Assembly: GCF_008831285.2 (NCBI RefSeq)
Contig: NC_045141.1
Coordinates: 870,001 to 934,000 of the forward strand
Source of the DNA: Nymphaea colorata
Lineage: Eukaryota; Streptophyta; Magnoliopsida; Nymphaeales; Nymphaeaceae
DNA length: 64,000 nucleotides
Direction of reading: 5' to 3'
In this document: one piece after another, positions 39,581 to 51,806 of the stretch
Layout: every line of letters starts with the position of its first letter
Position numbering within the stretch: the stretch's first letter is position 1
The notes under the pieces: model-generated
Databases searched by the model: none
The model's input: only the letters and a program-made list of their open reading frames with translations
What the model was told of the DNA's origin: nothing
Program-made: the position numbers and the translations under genes

Positions 39581-39932
39581 AAACCGGTTCATTAACTAAT
39601 CGAACCGAGGCGAGCTGTAACCACTCAAATGAACTCGAACTGGACTCGATTAGTTAAACGAGTCGACTCGTCAACTCGAGCTCGACTCGTTTAACTAAAT
39701 AAGCAGCTTGAATGTGCTTACGAGTCGAGCTCGAGTAGCCCGACTCTTTGTGCAGCCCATATTGCATGAAGGTATTCTTTCCCAACGTGGAAGAATTTTT
39801 TCTTGTGCAGATAATAGGCAAAGAAACTGTGGCAAGGTTGGAGCTGCAGCATCCTTTCAGCTGTTATAAAGGAGGAACATTCTGGTCTTTGCTGAGGACA
39901 ACAACATGTACGGGTGATAATATCTAGTGGGG

Positions 39933-40070
39933 TCAAGTCTTCACTTCGTCTATTGAAGAAGAATTGCAAGCAGGGGATTTGTGTGCGATTATATGACAAT
40001 GGACCTCAAATGTGGTACCACAGTCATTGCAGAGTATCCACATCATCTTGTTTTGGTACATTTCAGGCAT
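39933..40070 (-). pseudogene. Zinc-ribbon end of a CHY/RING-type E3 ubiquitin ligase
   Basis: On the - strand the frame reads MPEMYQNKMMWILCNDCGTT, then FEVHCHIIAHKSPACNSSS. This matches the zinc-ribbon module at the C-terminus of RCHY1/MIEL1-type CHY and RING finger ligases (ILCNDC ... HIxxHKCxxC). One zinc ligand is lost (HKSPAC instead of HKCPxC), and the following conserved Asn-Thr-Arg segment is out of frame. A hAT element is inserted 31 bp upstream and another hAT-like element lies about 170 bp downstream. I did not find the CHY or RING exons in the window, so I call it a pseudogene remnant. Confidence 0.7.
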
Positions 40071-40092
40071 GCTTATTATTGGCATTATCTTT

Positions 40093-40100
40093 CCTGCTTT
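40093..40100. repeat. Left 8-bp target site duplication (CCTGCTTT)
   Basis: Identical to 42801-42808 on the other side of the hAT element. An 8-bp duplication is the hAT superfamily signature. Confidence 0.9.
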
Positions 40101-41099
40101 TAGGGAAGTCAACGGATCAGATTCGGATTGGATATCCATTCGAAATGCCTTTAAAAATTTGGATATAGTAAGCAATTTAACATCCGAATAAGAAAATCAG
40201 ATTGGATTCAGATTTAAGAAATAACATCCAATCGGATTCGGTTTTAAGTAAATATCCGATGGATACTCAACCATCTTATCCGATCGGATACGAATTCAGA
40301 TTCAGTTTTAAGTAAATATCTGATCAGATACTTAACCGTATATCCAAATCCTGAGTTGATATCTGAATCTGAATTACATCTTGATATCTGAATCCAAATC
40401 ACGAGTTGATATCCGAATCTGAACCACGAGTTGATATCCAAATCCAAAATGCAAGTGTTGAAATCCGAATCCGAACCTTGAGTTGGTGTTCCCACGTTTT
40501 GAAGTTGAGACTATGAATGGTTGGGCAAAATGGCTAACCAAACACACCAACTTAAAGTTCTGATTGAATAAAAATATGAGTTGTATATGAAGGTATAATC
40601 TGATTAAGAGGTAATGTTTTCCATAAACTTACATATAATAATAGTCAAATAGTTACCATATACAACATTTAACTTAAAGTATTCAAAACTATATCACATA
40701 AAACTAATTAATTAATAATTCATATAATATTTAATTAAACATTTTTTTGTAAACAAGCAAACTATTATAATTAAGACATCAACTAAACAAGATTTCTTAA
40801 ATAATGTATTTATTTAATTAAAATAATAAAAAAACTTGTATTAAGAAATTTCAATAAAATGAGCGTTTTTAAAAATATGAAAATTAACCGTTAATAAATA
40901 TATTTAATATGAAACAACTAGTAACTCATAAAAAAGTTTCATTTATTAAACTATCAATTATTTATTTAATTAATCAAGTAAATTATTTTGTATAATCATA
41001 TAATATGTCCAAAAGTCTTAAATATTTGATATACAAAACATAATTCACAAATTTAAAAACAAAAACCTTTAACTAGTAAGAAAACAATAAATTGTTTGA

Positions 41100-41770
41100 T
41101 TTAATAAATTATATGGTTTGATTGAATAATACAAATTTATGTAAAAGAACACTTATTGCAATAAAGCTAAGAGGGCTAACCCAAAAAGTTAGTGAGAATG
41201 TGGAAGAATGAAGGTTTGACATCATTGAAACACTCTTTTTACAGATATAAAATAAAAGGTTTTTAATTAACTCAATGAAATTAGAAAAAACCATTAAATA
41301 ATGTTTTTGTTAAATGAGAAATAATAGAGGTCACTTGATATTATCATCAAATAATAGTTTACTCCATCAAAATATGTTATTATTTAAAAATAATAAAATC
41401 AATGTTCAATACGCACAATTGATATGAAAAAAGTATGAAATGTCATATGAATAACCTATGGAAAAAATATACAAATTATATGGAAAACTTGTGGAAAAAA
41501 TATAGAAAACATATAAAAAAATATGTTTTATAATAAATTGTTCGATTTAATAACTATTTTATATATAATTAGAGTAATTATACATTTTTATGTAAAAAAA
41601 ACTATTGTAATAAAGGTAGGAGGTCTAATAAATTATCTGATATATCATTAAACATTCTTTTTACGGATGTGACACAAATTATTTCAATTAACTCAATGAA
41701 ATAAGAAAAAATTATTAAATGATGTCTTTTTAATGAAAAATAATATGGGTCACCTGATTTAACAATTATT
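41100..41770. repeat. Internal direct repeat of about 215 bp in the hAT element
   Basis: The block at about 41120-41340 (TTTATGTAAAAGAACACTTATTG ... GGTCACTTGAT) recurs at about 41588-41765 (TTTTTATGTAAAAAAAACTATTG ... GGTCACCTGAT) in the same orientation. Confidence 0.7.
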
Positions 41771-41864
41771 ATGAAGAAAGTATGAAAGTCGAATATACTA
41801 GTAAAAAAAAGAATTACGAGTTGTTTAGATGACACACTTAAATTCATTTCTTTAAAATGTTAAG

Positions 41865-42070
41865 TGAAGCCAAAATATAATTTTTTTTTATACGATAAAC
41901 TTACGAGTTGTTTTGTTGTAAAAGTCAAACTATAATTTTAAAATTTTAAGTGAAGCCAAAACATAATTTTAATTTTTTTTTATATTCGATAAACTTACGA
42001 GTTGTTTTGTTGCAAGAGCCAAACTATAGTTTTAAAATTTTAAGGGAAGCCAAAACATAATTTTTTAATT
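41865..42070. repeat. Three-copy tandem repeat (~75-80 bp) in the hAT element
   Basis: AAATTTTAAGTGAAGCCAAAAC-type strings alternate with ACGATAAACTTACGAGTTG three times. The unit contains CAAACTATAATTTTAAAATT. Confidence 0.75.
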
Positions 42071-42800
42071 TGTTTTATACACGATAAACTTACCAACAAT
42101 TATTTCACATTAAATATATATTTTTAGCGATTAATTTTCATATTTTTAAGAACACTCATTTTATTAAAATTTCTTGATACAAGTTTTTTTTATTAATGTT
42201 AATTAAATAAATATATTATTTAAGATATAATGTTTAGTTGATGCCTTAAATATAATAGTTTGCTTCCTTGTTTACACAAAAACGTTCAATTAAATATAAT
42301 ATAAATTATTAATTAATTAATTTTATGTGATATAGTTTCAAATTATTTAAGTTAAATGGTAATATGGTAATTTTTTATTATTATTATATGCAACTTCATA
42401 AAAGTCATTACCTCTTAATGAGATTATACTCTTTCATATACAATTTACATTTTTTAATGTCATAACTTTAAGTTGGTGCATTTAGCTAGACCTTTTGCCC
42501 AACCATTCATAGGTCACAACTTCAAAACGTGAGGACACCAACTCATGCTCTAGGTTCGAATTCAGATCAGATTTGGATATAATTTAAAATTCGGTTCGGA
42601 TTCAGATATAACTTAAAATTCGGATTCAAATCAGATTCAAGTATAAATAAAACTCGGATTCGGATGTAGATTTTAAAGTCGGATTTGGATATGGTATAAA
42701 CTTCTTCTCATCTGAATTCGAAACCTAATCCGAATCCGAATATATGAATATCCGAAAAATCGGATATTAGGTATATCTGATCCGAATCTTGACATCCCTA

Positions 42801-42808
42801 CCTGCTTT
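42801..42808. repeat. Right 8-bp target site duplication (CCTGCTTT)
   Basis: Exact copy of 40093-40100. Confidence 0.9.
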
Positions 42809-44172
42809 ATCCCCCATTCAACCCATAGGTGAAAGTGTAGTTGCAACAAATTATAGATATGCAGTTGTTCTATCAATGGACTGGACGTTCATGCTAATTT
42901 CTCACAATTTTGTATGGCATTTAACTATACTTAAATTACCCTCATGGATAGGCTCATGCTGCCTCCCCCACTGGTTATAACTGAGGCAGCATACAACTCC
43001 ATCATGGAGGCCTTTCTGTTAATATGTATATATTTTAATTATTGTAACTTCTAAGTAGGGTTCAACAAACCCCAGCTTGCCTGTTGAAAAGAGGTTATTG
43101 TTGTGTCCATTATATGGAAAAGTACCCTTATTGTTATGGCTTGGAAGTCTAACAACCTAAAGAAACATAAGTAGATGCATTCTGATGCTATGTCAATTGC
43201 CAACAAAAATTATCTAACTCTTTATTCAGGGGCAAACAGTTGGAAGTTTGCAATAGAGTTGAAATCAGCTGATTCAGCTCCAACCAGCAAAGGAGCTTGG
43301 CTGATGAAAAATCAGTAGGGGACCAAAACTGGGCAAACTGCTGAGAAGTTTCTCTTCTCCAAGTCTAGAAGGTCACTCCTTGAATACCTTGCAACTTCAC
43401 CTAAAAAACCAAAAACGAAAAGGCTAAACATGTCACGGTCTCCAATTAGCTTGTGTATTTCTTATTGCAGAATAACAATGTAACAACTAAAAATTTCGAT
43501 AGTCAGATACATCAATATAAGTGCTGAAAATTAAACAAGCACGTGAAAATAGAATGAGTTGATCACAGATTCATGTTATACTTGTGCACATTTTATTTCA
43601 CATCTTTAGAAATTTCTGGTCACTTTCATCCCAATTTGACCTGGAAACCTCCTTTGTCTTAAATCTGCTTTCATTTTCTTCCTTAATTTCACTTTCCTAT
43701 TTGCACAGAATCTTGTTTTACCATAAGCCATTGCCAAGGCAGGAGAAATTCTTGATTTTCTGCTGCCTATCTCCCTATTAGCATGCACTGTCCTTTTAGC
43801 AACTACATTCATACAAGGCTGATATCATAATAAGGAAACCTTTTGATTGTCTGAAATGTGCAACATTTTTATATTTTCTGCATCACAACTTAAAATGGGA
43901 TACTGCTACTTGTCTGAATTTTTAAGGTACGATGGCTGTGTAAGGGAACTTTTCAACTTCAGCATGTACTTGGATATCAGCAATGAGATCAAGTTTGCAT
44001 GGAAAATTCAGGTCTATGAACAAGTATAAAACATAGTCAGAAACACTTGAACTTGTTAGGACTCAATTTTTTTCTTTTTTCTCCATTGTTTTTCTCTTAC
44101 TTGGTTACTAATTTAAATTTTACACAAGTTACCTTTATGAAGCAAAGGGTATAACTCAACTTGGCAGCCCTA
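42809..44172. other. Intergenic, nothing recognised
   Basis: Before the hAT insertion this was continuous with the sequence at 39760-40100, so it would contain upstream introns or exons of the CHY/RING gene if that gene were intact. I could not recognise CHY or RING cysteine patterns on the - strand. Confidence 0.45.
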
Positions 44173-47100
44173 TGCCCCAAAATTTGTTTTTGTTTTTGGA
44201 GTGCTTTAGAAAAGTAAATTTTATAGAGGAAAAGGGGACTCGCCCATTGGTGCATAGATTGGCCATTCCTAGTACCTTTACTAGAAATAATTAATCTAAG
44301 GGCTATGTTCGCTCTCAATATATTTCATGTTCACTTGAACATCTTTTTCATCCTAAATGCAATGTGGTGGTTAGTAAGGAAATTCTTTTAAAGATAAGTA
44401 TCTCACAAACATTTATCTAAAGATGAGAAAAGTTTGAAGTAATTTTCAGCGAAAAAACCATTTCAATTTGAGAAATCTTTTAGAACTTTTGCAAGTAGCC
44501 TTGAAATTTGGGAAGCGAAGGTTGATATTTTAATGACTTCTTTTGCAATCGATTTAGAGTTCTCTTGGAATCTTAAATAGGTTCAAAATATTGCTCTAAT
44601 TTGGTTAGTACCTAATTAGTGCTCCATCTCATTTTGTTTAAGTTCTTCAGAGAAGTGCTTATAATCATTTGTGAATTTCATAAGTGATTGTGAATGTATG
44701 AATACATTGATTTTATATATTAAAAAATAAATTGTTTATTCCTACCATAACATTCATTTAAAAACATTTGTACTATCACATCTACATTTTCATGCCTTTG
44801 GTGTATGTCTTTTATTGAACAAAACTTACTACCATGATATTCTTTTCAAATAAAAAAAATTGAAAATATATTGGCATTGTAGTCCATCAAACATGGCTCT
44901 AATGTTGGATGCATTACTTAAGTTTTGGCCTTTTTGAAGTCAATAAACAAAAATCGAAATTTGAGATTTTAAAGAAAAAACATTTGGGGGAGGGAGAAAG
45001 ATTATAGTAGAGAAAGAGTAATTGGAAAAAATGATGATTGTCAACTGCAAAAGAATTTTTTTTGAGAAAAAGACAAAATAAATAGAGCAAACTTATAAGT
45101 GAGAGAAATTTTAATTAAAAAAAAGAGAATGAAAATTTAAGAGAATGAAAGAAATTGGAAGAGAAACTAGAGAAAGAAACTTTAAGAGAAAGCTAAAGAG
45201 TGATAAAAGAAAGAAACGATGAAAGAGAATTGTAAGGGAGGGAGAGATTTTAAAACTAGGTGTGAGAGAGAAAGATGTTCAGGAGAGTGAGTAAAATAGA
45301 GAAACTAATAAAAAGAGAATTTTTTATGACATATATGTATATATATAATATAAAAATTTATAAACGAGAGATTTTAAAGTTAAAGAAAAAGAGAGAGAGA
45401 GAAATAAAGTAGAGAAACTTATAAAAGGAGGGATTTTAAAATTAAAAAATAAAGAAAGAGAGACGTAGATAAAATACAAAAACTTTTACAAAAAGTGATT
45501 TTAAATTTTTTTATAAAAAGATATAAAAGTTTCAAGAGAGGGAGAAAAGAAAGAAGTTTTAGAGAGAGAGAGAGAATATGAAAATTTATAGAAAAGAGCT
45601 TTTGAAGTTAGAGAGGGAGACAAGAGAGATTTTAAAAGAAAATCAAAGAGAATGAGATAGATATCTTAAAAGAGAAGAAAATATAGAAAAAGAGAAACTA
45701 GTAAGAGGGAGATTAAGAATCAAGACAAGAAAATTTTCCAGCAAGGAGATATTTCATCTCTAACTTCTTTTTTGTAATTTTGAAACTAAGATCGAGAGAT
45801 AATTTTGAGAATTTTTGACTTCAATCTTTTTATGTAGGCCATAAAAGAACTTGAGCTCATGAGAGAGCCTAGGCTAAGTCTTAATAGCCTTTTTAGAGAT
45901 AACTTTTACTTTTATATTTGTTTTTAAAAACAAGATTCAAAAGATATTTATATACATGTACATATATAAATAAATAATCATATTTCATTTGCTCTTATCT
46001 ACTACAAGAAAGCATGTCTCTCCTTTTGTTGGGTATGAGAGGGAATCTAGCTATAATGAAATGAAAAATTAATGGCAAAGAGATCTTCTCTTAGAATCAC
46101 TAATCGGGTGATTAACAAGTGATTTATCATGAAAAATAAAGTAGTCAATCTTAACTGTAGGGATGTTATGAGAATGCATTTTAACATGCACATATTCATA
46201 GGGTTTTTCTAGGTTGGACATGCCTCAACCTCAAACATCAATGCATTAGAAAGGAAATTTCATCTCAAACTCTCATTCTCACCATTCATTCACATATGAA
46301 TTAAAAAATCAAATAGCCATGTATGCATATTATCATAAAGACATAGGATATGCCTACATCCAACGAGCATAGAAGGAAAGAAACAGATTTTGTGTCTATT
46401 TGTATTGATAATAGAGGAAGAAAATATAATTTTACTTCACTTTGCTAATGCTTCCGGTGCACTTAAAAGTTTCTTGACTCCAAAGAGGAGATTTTTAGTG
46501 CTTTCTTTCATGGCTATGAGGAGATGATGAATGGAACAAAAAAGAGAAATGACTACATACCTCTAGATAGCTTAGTTGAAGAAGGGTGAATCCTCTACTT
46601 TGGATTATCAAGAACCTCTCAAAAAGGGACACCGAGTTGTTGATGAAGCTTTTCAAGGGATCTCCACCTGCTCCATTGAAGAATGAAGATTGAAGAAGAG
46701 GATGGAAGCCAAGGTTGAAGAAGCCTAAGTGTTAGAAGAGGGGGAGAAGAGAAGAGAAAGGGAGAGAGCTAGGGAAAAACTTCTAAAACTTTAAGTTTGA
46801 GGGCTCAAGAAGTTCCCCAAAGGTTAACTCATACCCAAGGATGAAGAAGTGTGGGACACTTATAGAGGATTTTGAAATAAAAACCCAAATTTTGATTTTT
46901 TTTTTAATTTATCAAGATTTCAAGCGAATTTCATTTTTTGAATTTTTTTTATGCTTTTTTGTTTATTTTCATAGGCTTTAACTAAGAGGGATGCTTTGCC
47001 CCCTTGCACTGCCAAAGACTGGGATTATGAATTAAATAGCTGTTTTTAGGCTAAAAATACATTTTAAACACAGTTTTTAAATTCTATGAGGCAAGATTGT

Positions 47101-47641
47101 GTTGAAAAGCAAAGAGGAGGCTCCTCGGCATGAGCCTCGATAGCGTCTGAATTTGATTCTTGGACTCCTTTTAGGATTTTAAGTTGGAATTTTGATTTGA
47201 TCCAAATTTTGGGTTTTGAATCTAATTCAGATGCATGACCAATTTTTTATATTCTGGACATGATTTCACTTTTCGGGTTCAATTATGGACTTTGGCTTTT
47301 TTAGATCGAGGTATGATATTGGATCTGGATCTAGATCTGATATTGAATTTTGGATCTGTACCACAAATTTGGATCTAAATCTGAGATTTGAATTCAGATA
47401 TGATTCTAGAGATCTGTTTTGGACCTAGGGCTGAGATTTGGACTGGATTCGTATTTGAATTTGGATCAAAAGCATGGAACAACTCTAAATTGGGGTTGAG
47501 CTTGGGTCCAAAGTTCGAAATTAGATCCAAATGTGATGCACGTGTGATCAGTCATCAAAGCGAAGGATGAATTGATCAAAATCATGGAGATTTGTCCAAA
47601 TATATTGAATATATTCTTTTTTTTTATTTGGGGTGGTAACA
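44173..47641 (-). repeat. Diverged LTR related to the LARD-like element (solo LTR or 3' LTR)
   Basis: Begins TGCCCCAAAATTTG and ends GGGGTGGTAACA, parallel to the LARD LTR ends. Collinear shared landmarks include GGGACTCGCCCATTGGTGCAT (44231), GAGCTCATGAGAGAGCCTAGG (45853), TTTTTCTAGGTTGGACATGCC (46205) and GCTTCCGGTGCACTT (46448). Each corresponds to a site in 19664-22292. It is about 3.47 kb, longer than its relatives because of an A/G-rich expansion at 44980-45720. No second copy is in the window. The + strand flank CAGACATACCTGGACC gives a purine-containing stretch on the - strand before the LTR, so part of an interior may follow. Confidence 0.75.
44980..45720. repeat. A/G-rich expansion (GAGAGAAA-type) inside the diverged LTR
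   Basis: Almost purely purine on the + strand, with repeated AGAGAAACT, AAAGAGAGAGA and GATTTTAAA strings. The LARD LTRs have no equivalent of this length. Confidence 0.75.
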
Positions 47642-50600
47642 GACATACCTGGACCTTCCTCTGGAGTTTGTTCAAATCATGGATCTTCTGAAGGATAGGG
47701 GTCCTAGTTAGGCATCACAAACCCTTACAACAGATGGATTAGTAGGTATGTCTGACGAAATTGAAGAGCAGAAGCGGAAGGGAGATAACAAAGTTTAGTA
47801 GATATTAAGGGCTCCATGTAGGGATGCAATCTTATAGAGAGTTTAGTAGTTGTAAAACAGTGTATCAGTCCAAGAATTTATACTGCTATTAACCTCTTTG
47901 GTACTGGCTATCATCTATAGCAGGAACTAGATCAGTTCCTCCCCAGAACATACCTTTCCATTAACCAACATACGCTTAGCCACATCTCATGGTTATCATA
48001 CAAAATAGAAAATTAATTATTTGTTAAAAGAAATAATTTTCATTATAACAATAACTAAGTTACTGCTCCCATCGTGACTTGAGAAAGAGGGCCCATATCC
48101 TCAAATGAGGTTGGACCTACATACAAGTGAGGCACCATACCACTCTAAATTTATAATATAAAACCAACATCCTCACCTTGCCAACAACAAAGTTTGGTGA
48201 CCAAAACCTTTTTTGCACAGGGAAAAAAATTTAAAACTGAAAGGACCATTTTATAGGGCTTATTATTTGTCAACCCATAACTTACTTTTACTCTTAATAT
48301 GTAGTCCGTCCAAAAAATCAACAATGTATTGTTATGATGGAGAGGAACTATCATCTTAAGATGGATGCAACAAATAAGGAAGGAAAAAGAATCACAAGGA
48401 CTTGAGATGCTGGTGGGAACCTAGACCCGGCTAGCGATTTCTACGCCTGAGAATAGATCCCAAGTCCAGGATCAACTCGCGGGAGCCTAAAGTCCACACT
48501 TAAGCAAATTATATTTACAAAACTTTTCCCGCCGGACAGCAACCCCGGCTTAATAGTACCCTGGGTATAAGATACAAGTATGTTTTCCCTATCCCAAGTC
48601 TTCAATCATATTACAAAACTGAGGGGATTAAGGCTAGTACAAACGCGAGCGATACAGATTTAACTCTCACAACTCACTCATCATTCGTTCCCAAACCATG
48701 CATACAATCCCTAAGAATGGCCAAACCATGCCCTTTCCCATTGGTGGTCTAGCTACTCACAGTCGTGTCCTTGGCAAGGTGCCTTGGAGGGACTACCGAC
48801 AGTAGCAAATGGCTAGAGCCTGGCTTAGAAAGCAAATGCACCCAATAACCCCGTTCTATAGGATGTTTAGAAGTTACCTAGCCGATGAGAGATCGACTTA
48901 AACAGCAATAGGATCCGAGAGAAAACCAGCGGCTTAGCCACTCTCGGATATCTCAGCAAGGAGGTGGAGGGGAGGCTAGACCCGCCTTGTCTAGGACGCC
49001 TGGTCTTCTAGTAAGATCTGGCCGAGAGTGATCGTGGATCTCGGCAATAGGAGTGGATGGAGTGTGGCTGCTGCAGGCCTCGGTCGGCCGAGAGAGGCAG
49101 CAAAGTGATGGAGGAGCGCCCGGATGGAGGCAGGGGCTCGGCCCACCTGGCCGAGGTCACCTTGGCGCCTAGGAAGATGTCGGGAGATGGTTGCAGCGAG
49201 GGAGGCTGCAAGATGTCTTACTTGCGGTAGTAGAGATGCTAACTTGATCACGTGCAATCCTTGGAGATGAACCTAGCTAATGGACTCCAAGGGGTCAAAC
49301 CGAGCCCGGAACAAGGAGTGAGCTCGGAGTGGGATTAGGTAGGCTCGATTTGGGTTAGGTTGTATAGAGCCGGGAGATGGAGATTAATTGCTAAGGGGTT
49401 GGTTATGGCTTAGAGATAGACTAAGGGTCAGGCGTATGTTGGTGGAGGGTTAATCCTACGAGAGAGTGAAATTAAGGCTAGGTGAGATGGCTCCTAATGA
49501 TGAGAGGTGGCTCTTAATGAGTATGGTCGGTTATGAGGATGGGTTACACCAAGGGAGGAAACTAAGAGACTTGGATGGAAAGGAGCTTAATTCACGTGAG
49601 GGCTGGATAAGGTCATTGAGTGGAGAGTTAATGTGAGGCTAATGATGAGAGGCAAGGTGGCGTGAGGAGTGGAGCACTTAAGATGGTGCCGGTTTTGGTT
49701 TGGGGAGAGCCAAAGGGTCATACAAGAGGGTATAGGTGTTATGCACAAGGGGGAGATGGGGTTATAACTCAAAGTGGGGTAATGATGAGGATTCAAGAGT
49801 TAGACAAGTGGCGAGTTAAGAGGGTAAGACTCTTGGGCTGGTGAGGCTTTAGGGACAGTTTCAAGAGGAGGTGAAGAGGCTAATGGTGTGGGTGGAGAGG
49901 ACTGTTGAAGTTGAGAGGTGATAGGGAGAAGTGTAACTCCCAGCGTTAAGGCGAGAAGCCCCAAAGGGAGCTGCTGCGTTTAACGCTCACTGCTGGTTTC
50001 CTTTTCTTTAAGGGCTTATGAGGTGGAATGACTACAATGCCCTCGCCAATTAAATTCTAACTTAATAACCAATAACACTGACCATGGGCAAGTTGGGAAA
50101 ACCAGAAGTTATTGAGTGCCTCTCGGTTTTGGACTGAAAAATTGCAGCGTTCAAGATTCCGGCGAGCAGGGACGGAATTTCTACCGAAAGCTGGTTCTCC
50201 GCGATGGTTGGACGGATTTGCATGCAATTTGGTGGGGATGTTGCTAAGGCCAGGGCGATGCTACTGGAATAAGCGAGAGAGTGAAACCCGCCCTGCTTTG
50301 CTTCAGAATTTGCCTGCAACGTCCGCCCGATGGCTGTTTGATTCCGCCAAGTCGTGAATACGAATTTGCTCACTTTTGGGGAATTTCTATCTCCTTCTTC
50401 GACAGCAATCCCTTTACTGAGTGGGGTTTGGATTGCTGCTGCCGTGGACGAGTTTCCAAGGGAATTAACCGATCAATTTCACTGAAATTCTATTGGCCGT
50501 CTACCAACAGAATTCCGACGAGCTCTCTCGGTTTCTTACCGTGAAAATCAGTCTCCTAAGAGCTAGTCTCGATCCTCCTTTCCGGCACTCTTTCTCTCTG

Positions 50601-51806
50601 TTTTTAGCAGAGATCAAGTGGCCTACTAGGGACGATTTCAACTAGTCCTCTGCTCTGCTCAAGTAGGGAAGGAGCCGGGATATTATCGGCACCTACCTCT
50701 TCTCTTGCAGCCGGAGTCGTGCGCTTGGGTACTAGGCGACTAGAGCCACGAGTCGCTCTCCTCCAAGCCTTCCCGATTATCTTCTCCTGCCTCTAACTCC
50801 TTCCGGGGATGAAGAAGTTGCACTGTAAGAAGATGGCGATTCAGTCGGGGAATTATGCGTAGGATGAAGTAACTCCAAGAGAAATTCCGGTAGCCTCGAG
50901 GAATGTCTACAAGCTTGTTTTGCTTCAACCAGAGCCACCGGTTGGAGCCTTTGGATTCCGATCACCGGCGGTAAGACGATGAAGGGAAGAGAGAGGCAAG
51001 AGCCAATTCACACGAAAAACTCAACTTCTAATTCTTGATTGCATAATGAAAAAAGACTTACAAAAGAGTTTAAGTACTTGAAATAAAACCGGTTCTTAAC
51101 ATGAGAACCGAGACACTTGCTGAAATGAAACGACTCAACTATAAAGCAAAAGCATAAAAGGAGACCGAGACGAGACGTCTCGAATGTTTAGTGAGTTTGG
51201 CCTCTCCCTCATGGGTTCAGCCATATAACTTGCCTAAGTTAGGCCTTAGGCTTGCCACGTGTGGACTGGGTCAGGACTAGACTCAGGGTTCGAAATCGCT
51301 ATAACCGGATCTAGGTCTAGTTCCCGTGCCTATTCTGCCTTGAAGTCTTCAGCCCGCTGCCCGCGCTCCGCTGATGATGCTCCGCCCACACCGCCCGCTA
51401 CATCAACTTCAAGTTCTATGTTAGCCTCCCTTAGCTCATCATTGCTTTTCATCATGTTGGCCGATGGTGCTTGACTCTCTTGGCCTTGCTGGCCCTAGTT
51501 CTCGGCCTCCTGGTGGGAAGGTTTGCATCAGATGCCACCCAAAGCCTTTATTTCAATGAGAATAGAACAAAATACAAAAAAAGATGGGAATGTATAAAAT
51601 TTACAAACTAGAAGACATTGTGTCTTTCTATACTAAAAAAGTTAGCCTCTTGAAACTCAAAATGACCTTGTCTGAAAAGAATTACAGCAGAAACAACTTA
51701 ATGTCTCCACTTGCTTGGACCTGGAGCAAGACCAATTTTCCCTTGAGTTATCCTGCTACTTGTAACAAAACTGCTAAGGAATTGCTGGGCATTCCATGCT
51801 TGATTG
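47642..51806. other. Unclassified repetitive-looking region
   Basis: No known domain. Composition is more GC-rich at 48400-51540, with purine-rich prose-like sequence at 49260-49940 and many short frames on both strands. The segment about 50990-51110, with ATAATGAAAAAAGACTTACAA, resembles the transcript-end part of a copia-type LTR read on the - strand, so an uncharacterised LTR element may lie here. I could not find matching ends. Confidence 0.35.

Larger units (their letters stand above)
36728..39759. mobile_element. hAT-like element carrying two host gene fragments
   Basis: The left end TAGGGCTGAAAACGAGCC and the inverse of the right end (TGGGCTGCACAAAGAG) are imperfect inverted repeats. 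Both are followed by several hundred bases rich in CGAGCTCGACTCG-type strings, a pattern I associate with plant hAT-like termini. Between them lie a fragment of an auxin response factor gene and a 4F5/SERF-like gene fragment, both on the - strand. There is no transposase. No exact 8-bp target duplication was found (the best alignment matches 5 of 8), so the ends may have decayed or the boundaries may be slightly off. Confidence 0.6.
40101..42800. mobile_element. Non-autonomous hAT transposon with long inverted arms
   Basis: The element starts TAGGGAAGTCAA and ends TTGACATCCCTA, flanked by an exact 8-bp target duplication. Both subterminal regions are packed with GGATATCCGAATCGGATTC-type strings. 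Further in, the segment from about 40480 to 40960 is reverse-complementary, with divergence, to about 42060-42550. Shared landmarks are CCAACTTAAAG / CTTTAAGTTGG, TTGGGCAAAA / TTTTGCCCAA, and GTTTGCTT / AAGCAAAC. The element is thus a foldback-like structure of about 2.7 kb. The centre is AT-rich and non-coding and no transposase is encoded, so movement would need an enzyme supplied in trans. Confidence 0.9.

Noticed and set aside
48991-49257. Antisense Leu/Ala/His-rich frame in a GC-rich patch
   Set aside because: Open by base composition only; no motif.
50062-50544. Overlapping frames on both strands suggesting a gene
   Set aside because: Frames disagree and none carries a recognisable domain.
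50990-51540. Possible - strand LTR
   Set aside because: Sequence style resembles an LTR end, but no TG...CA pair, primer site or partner repeat could be located.
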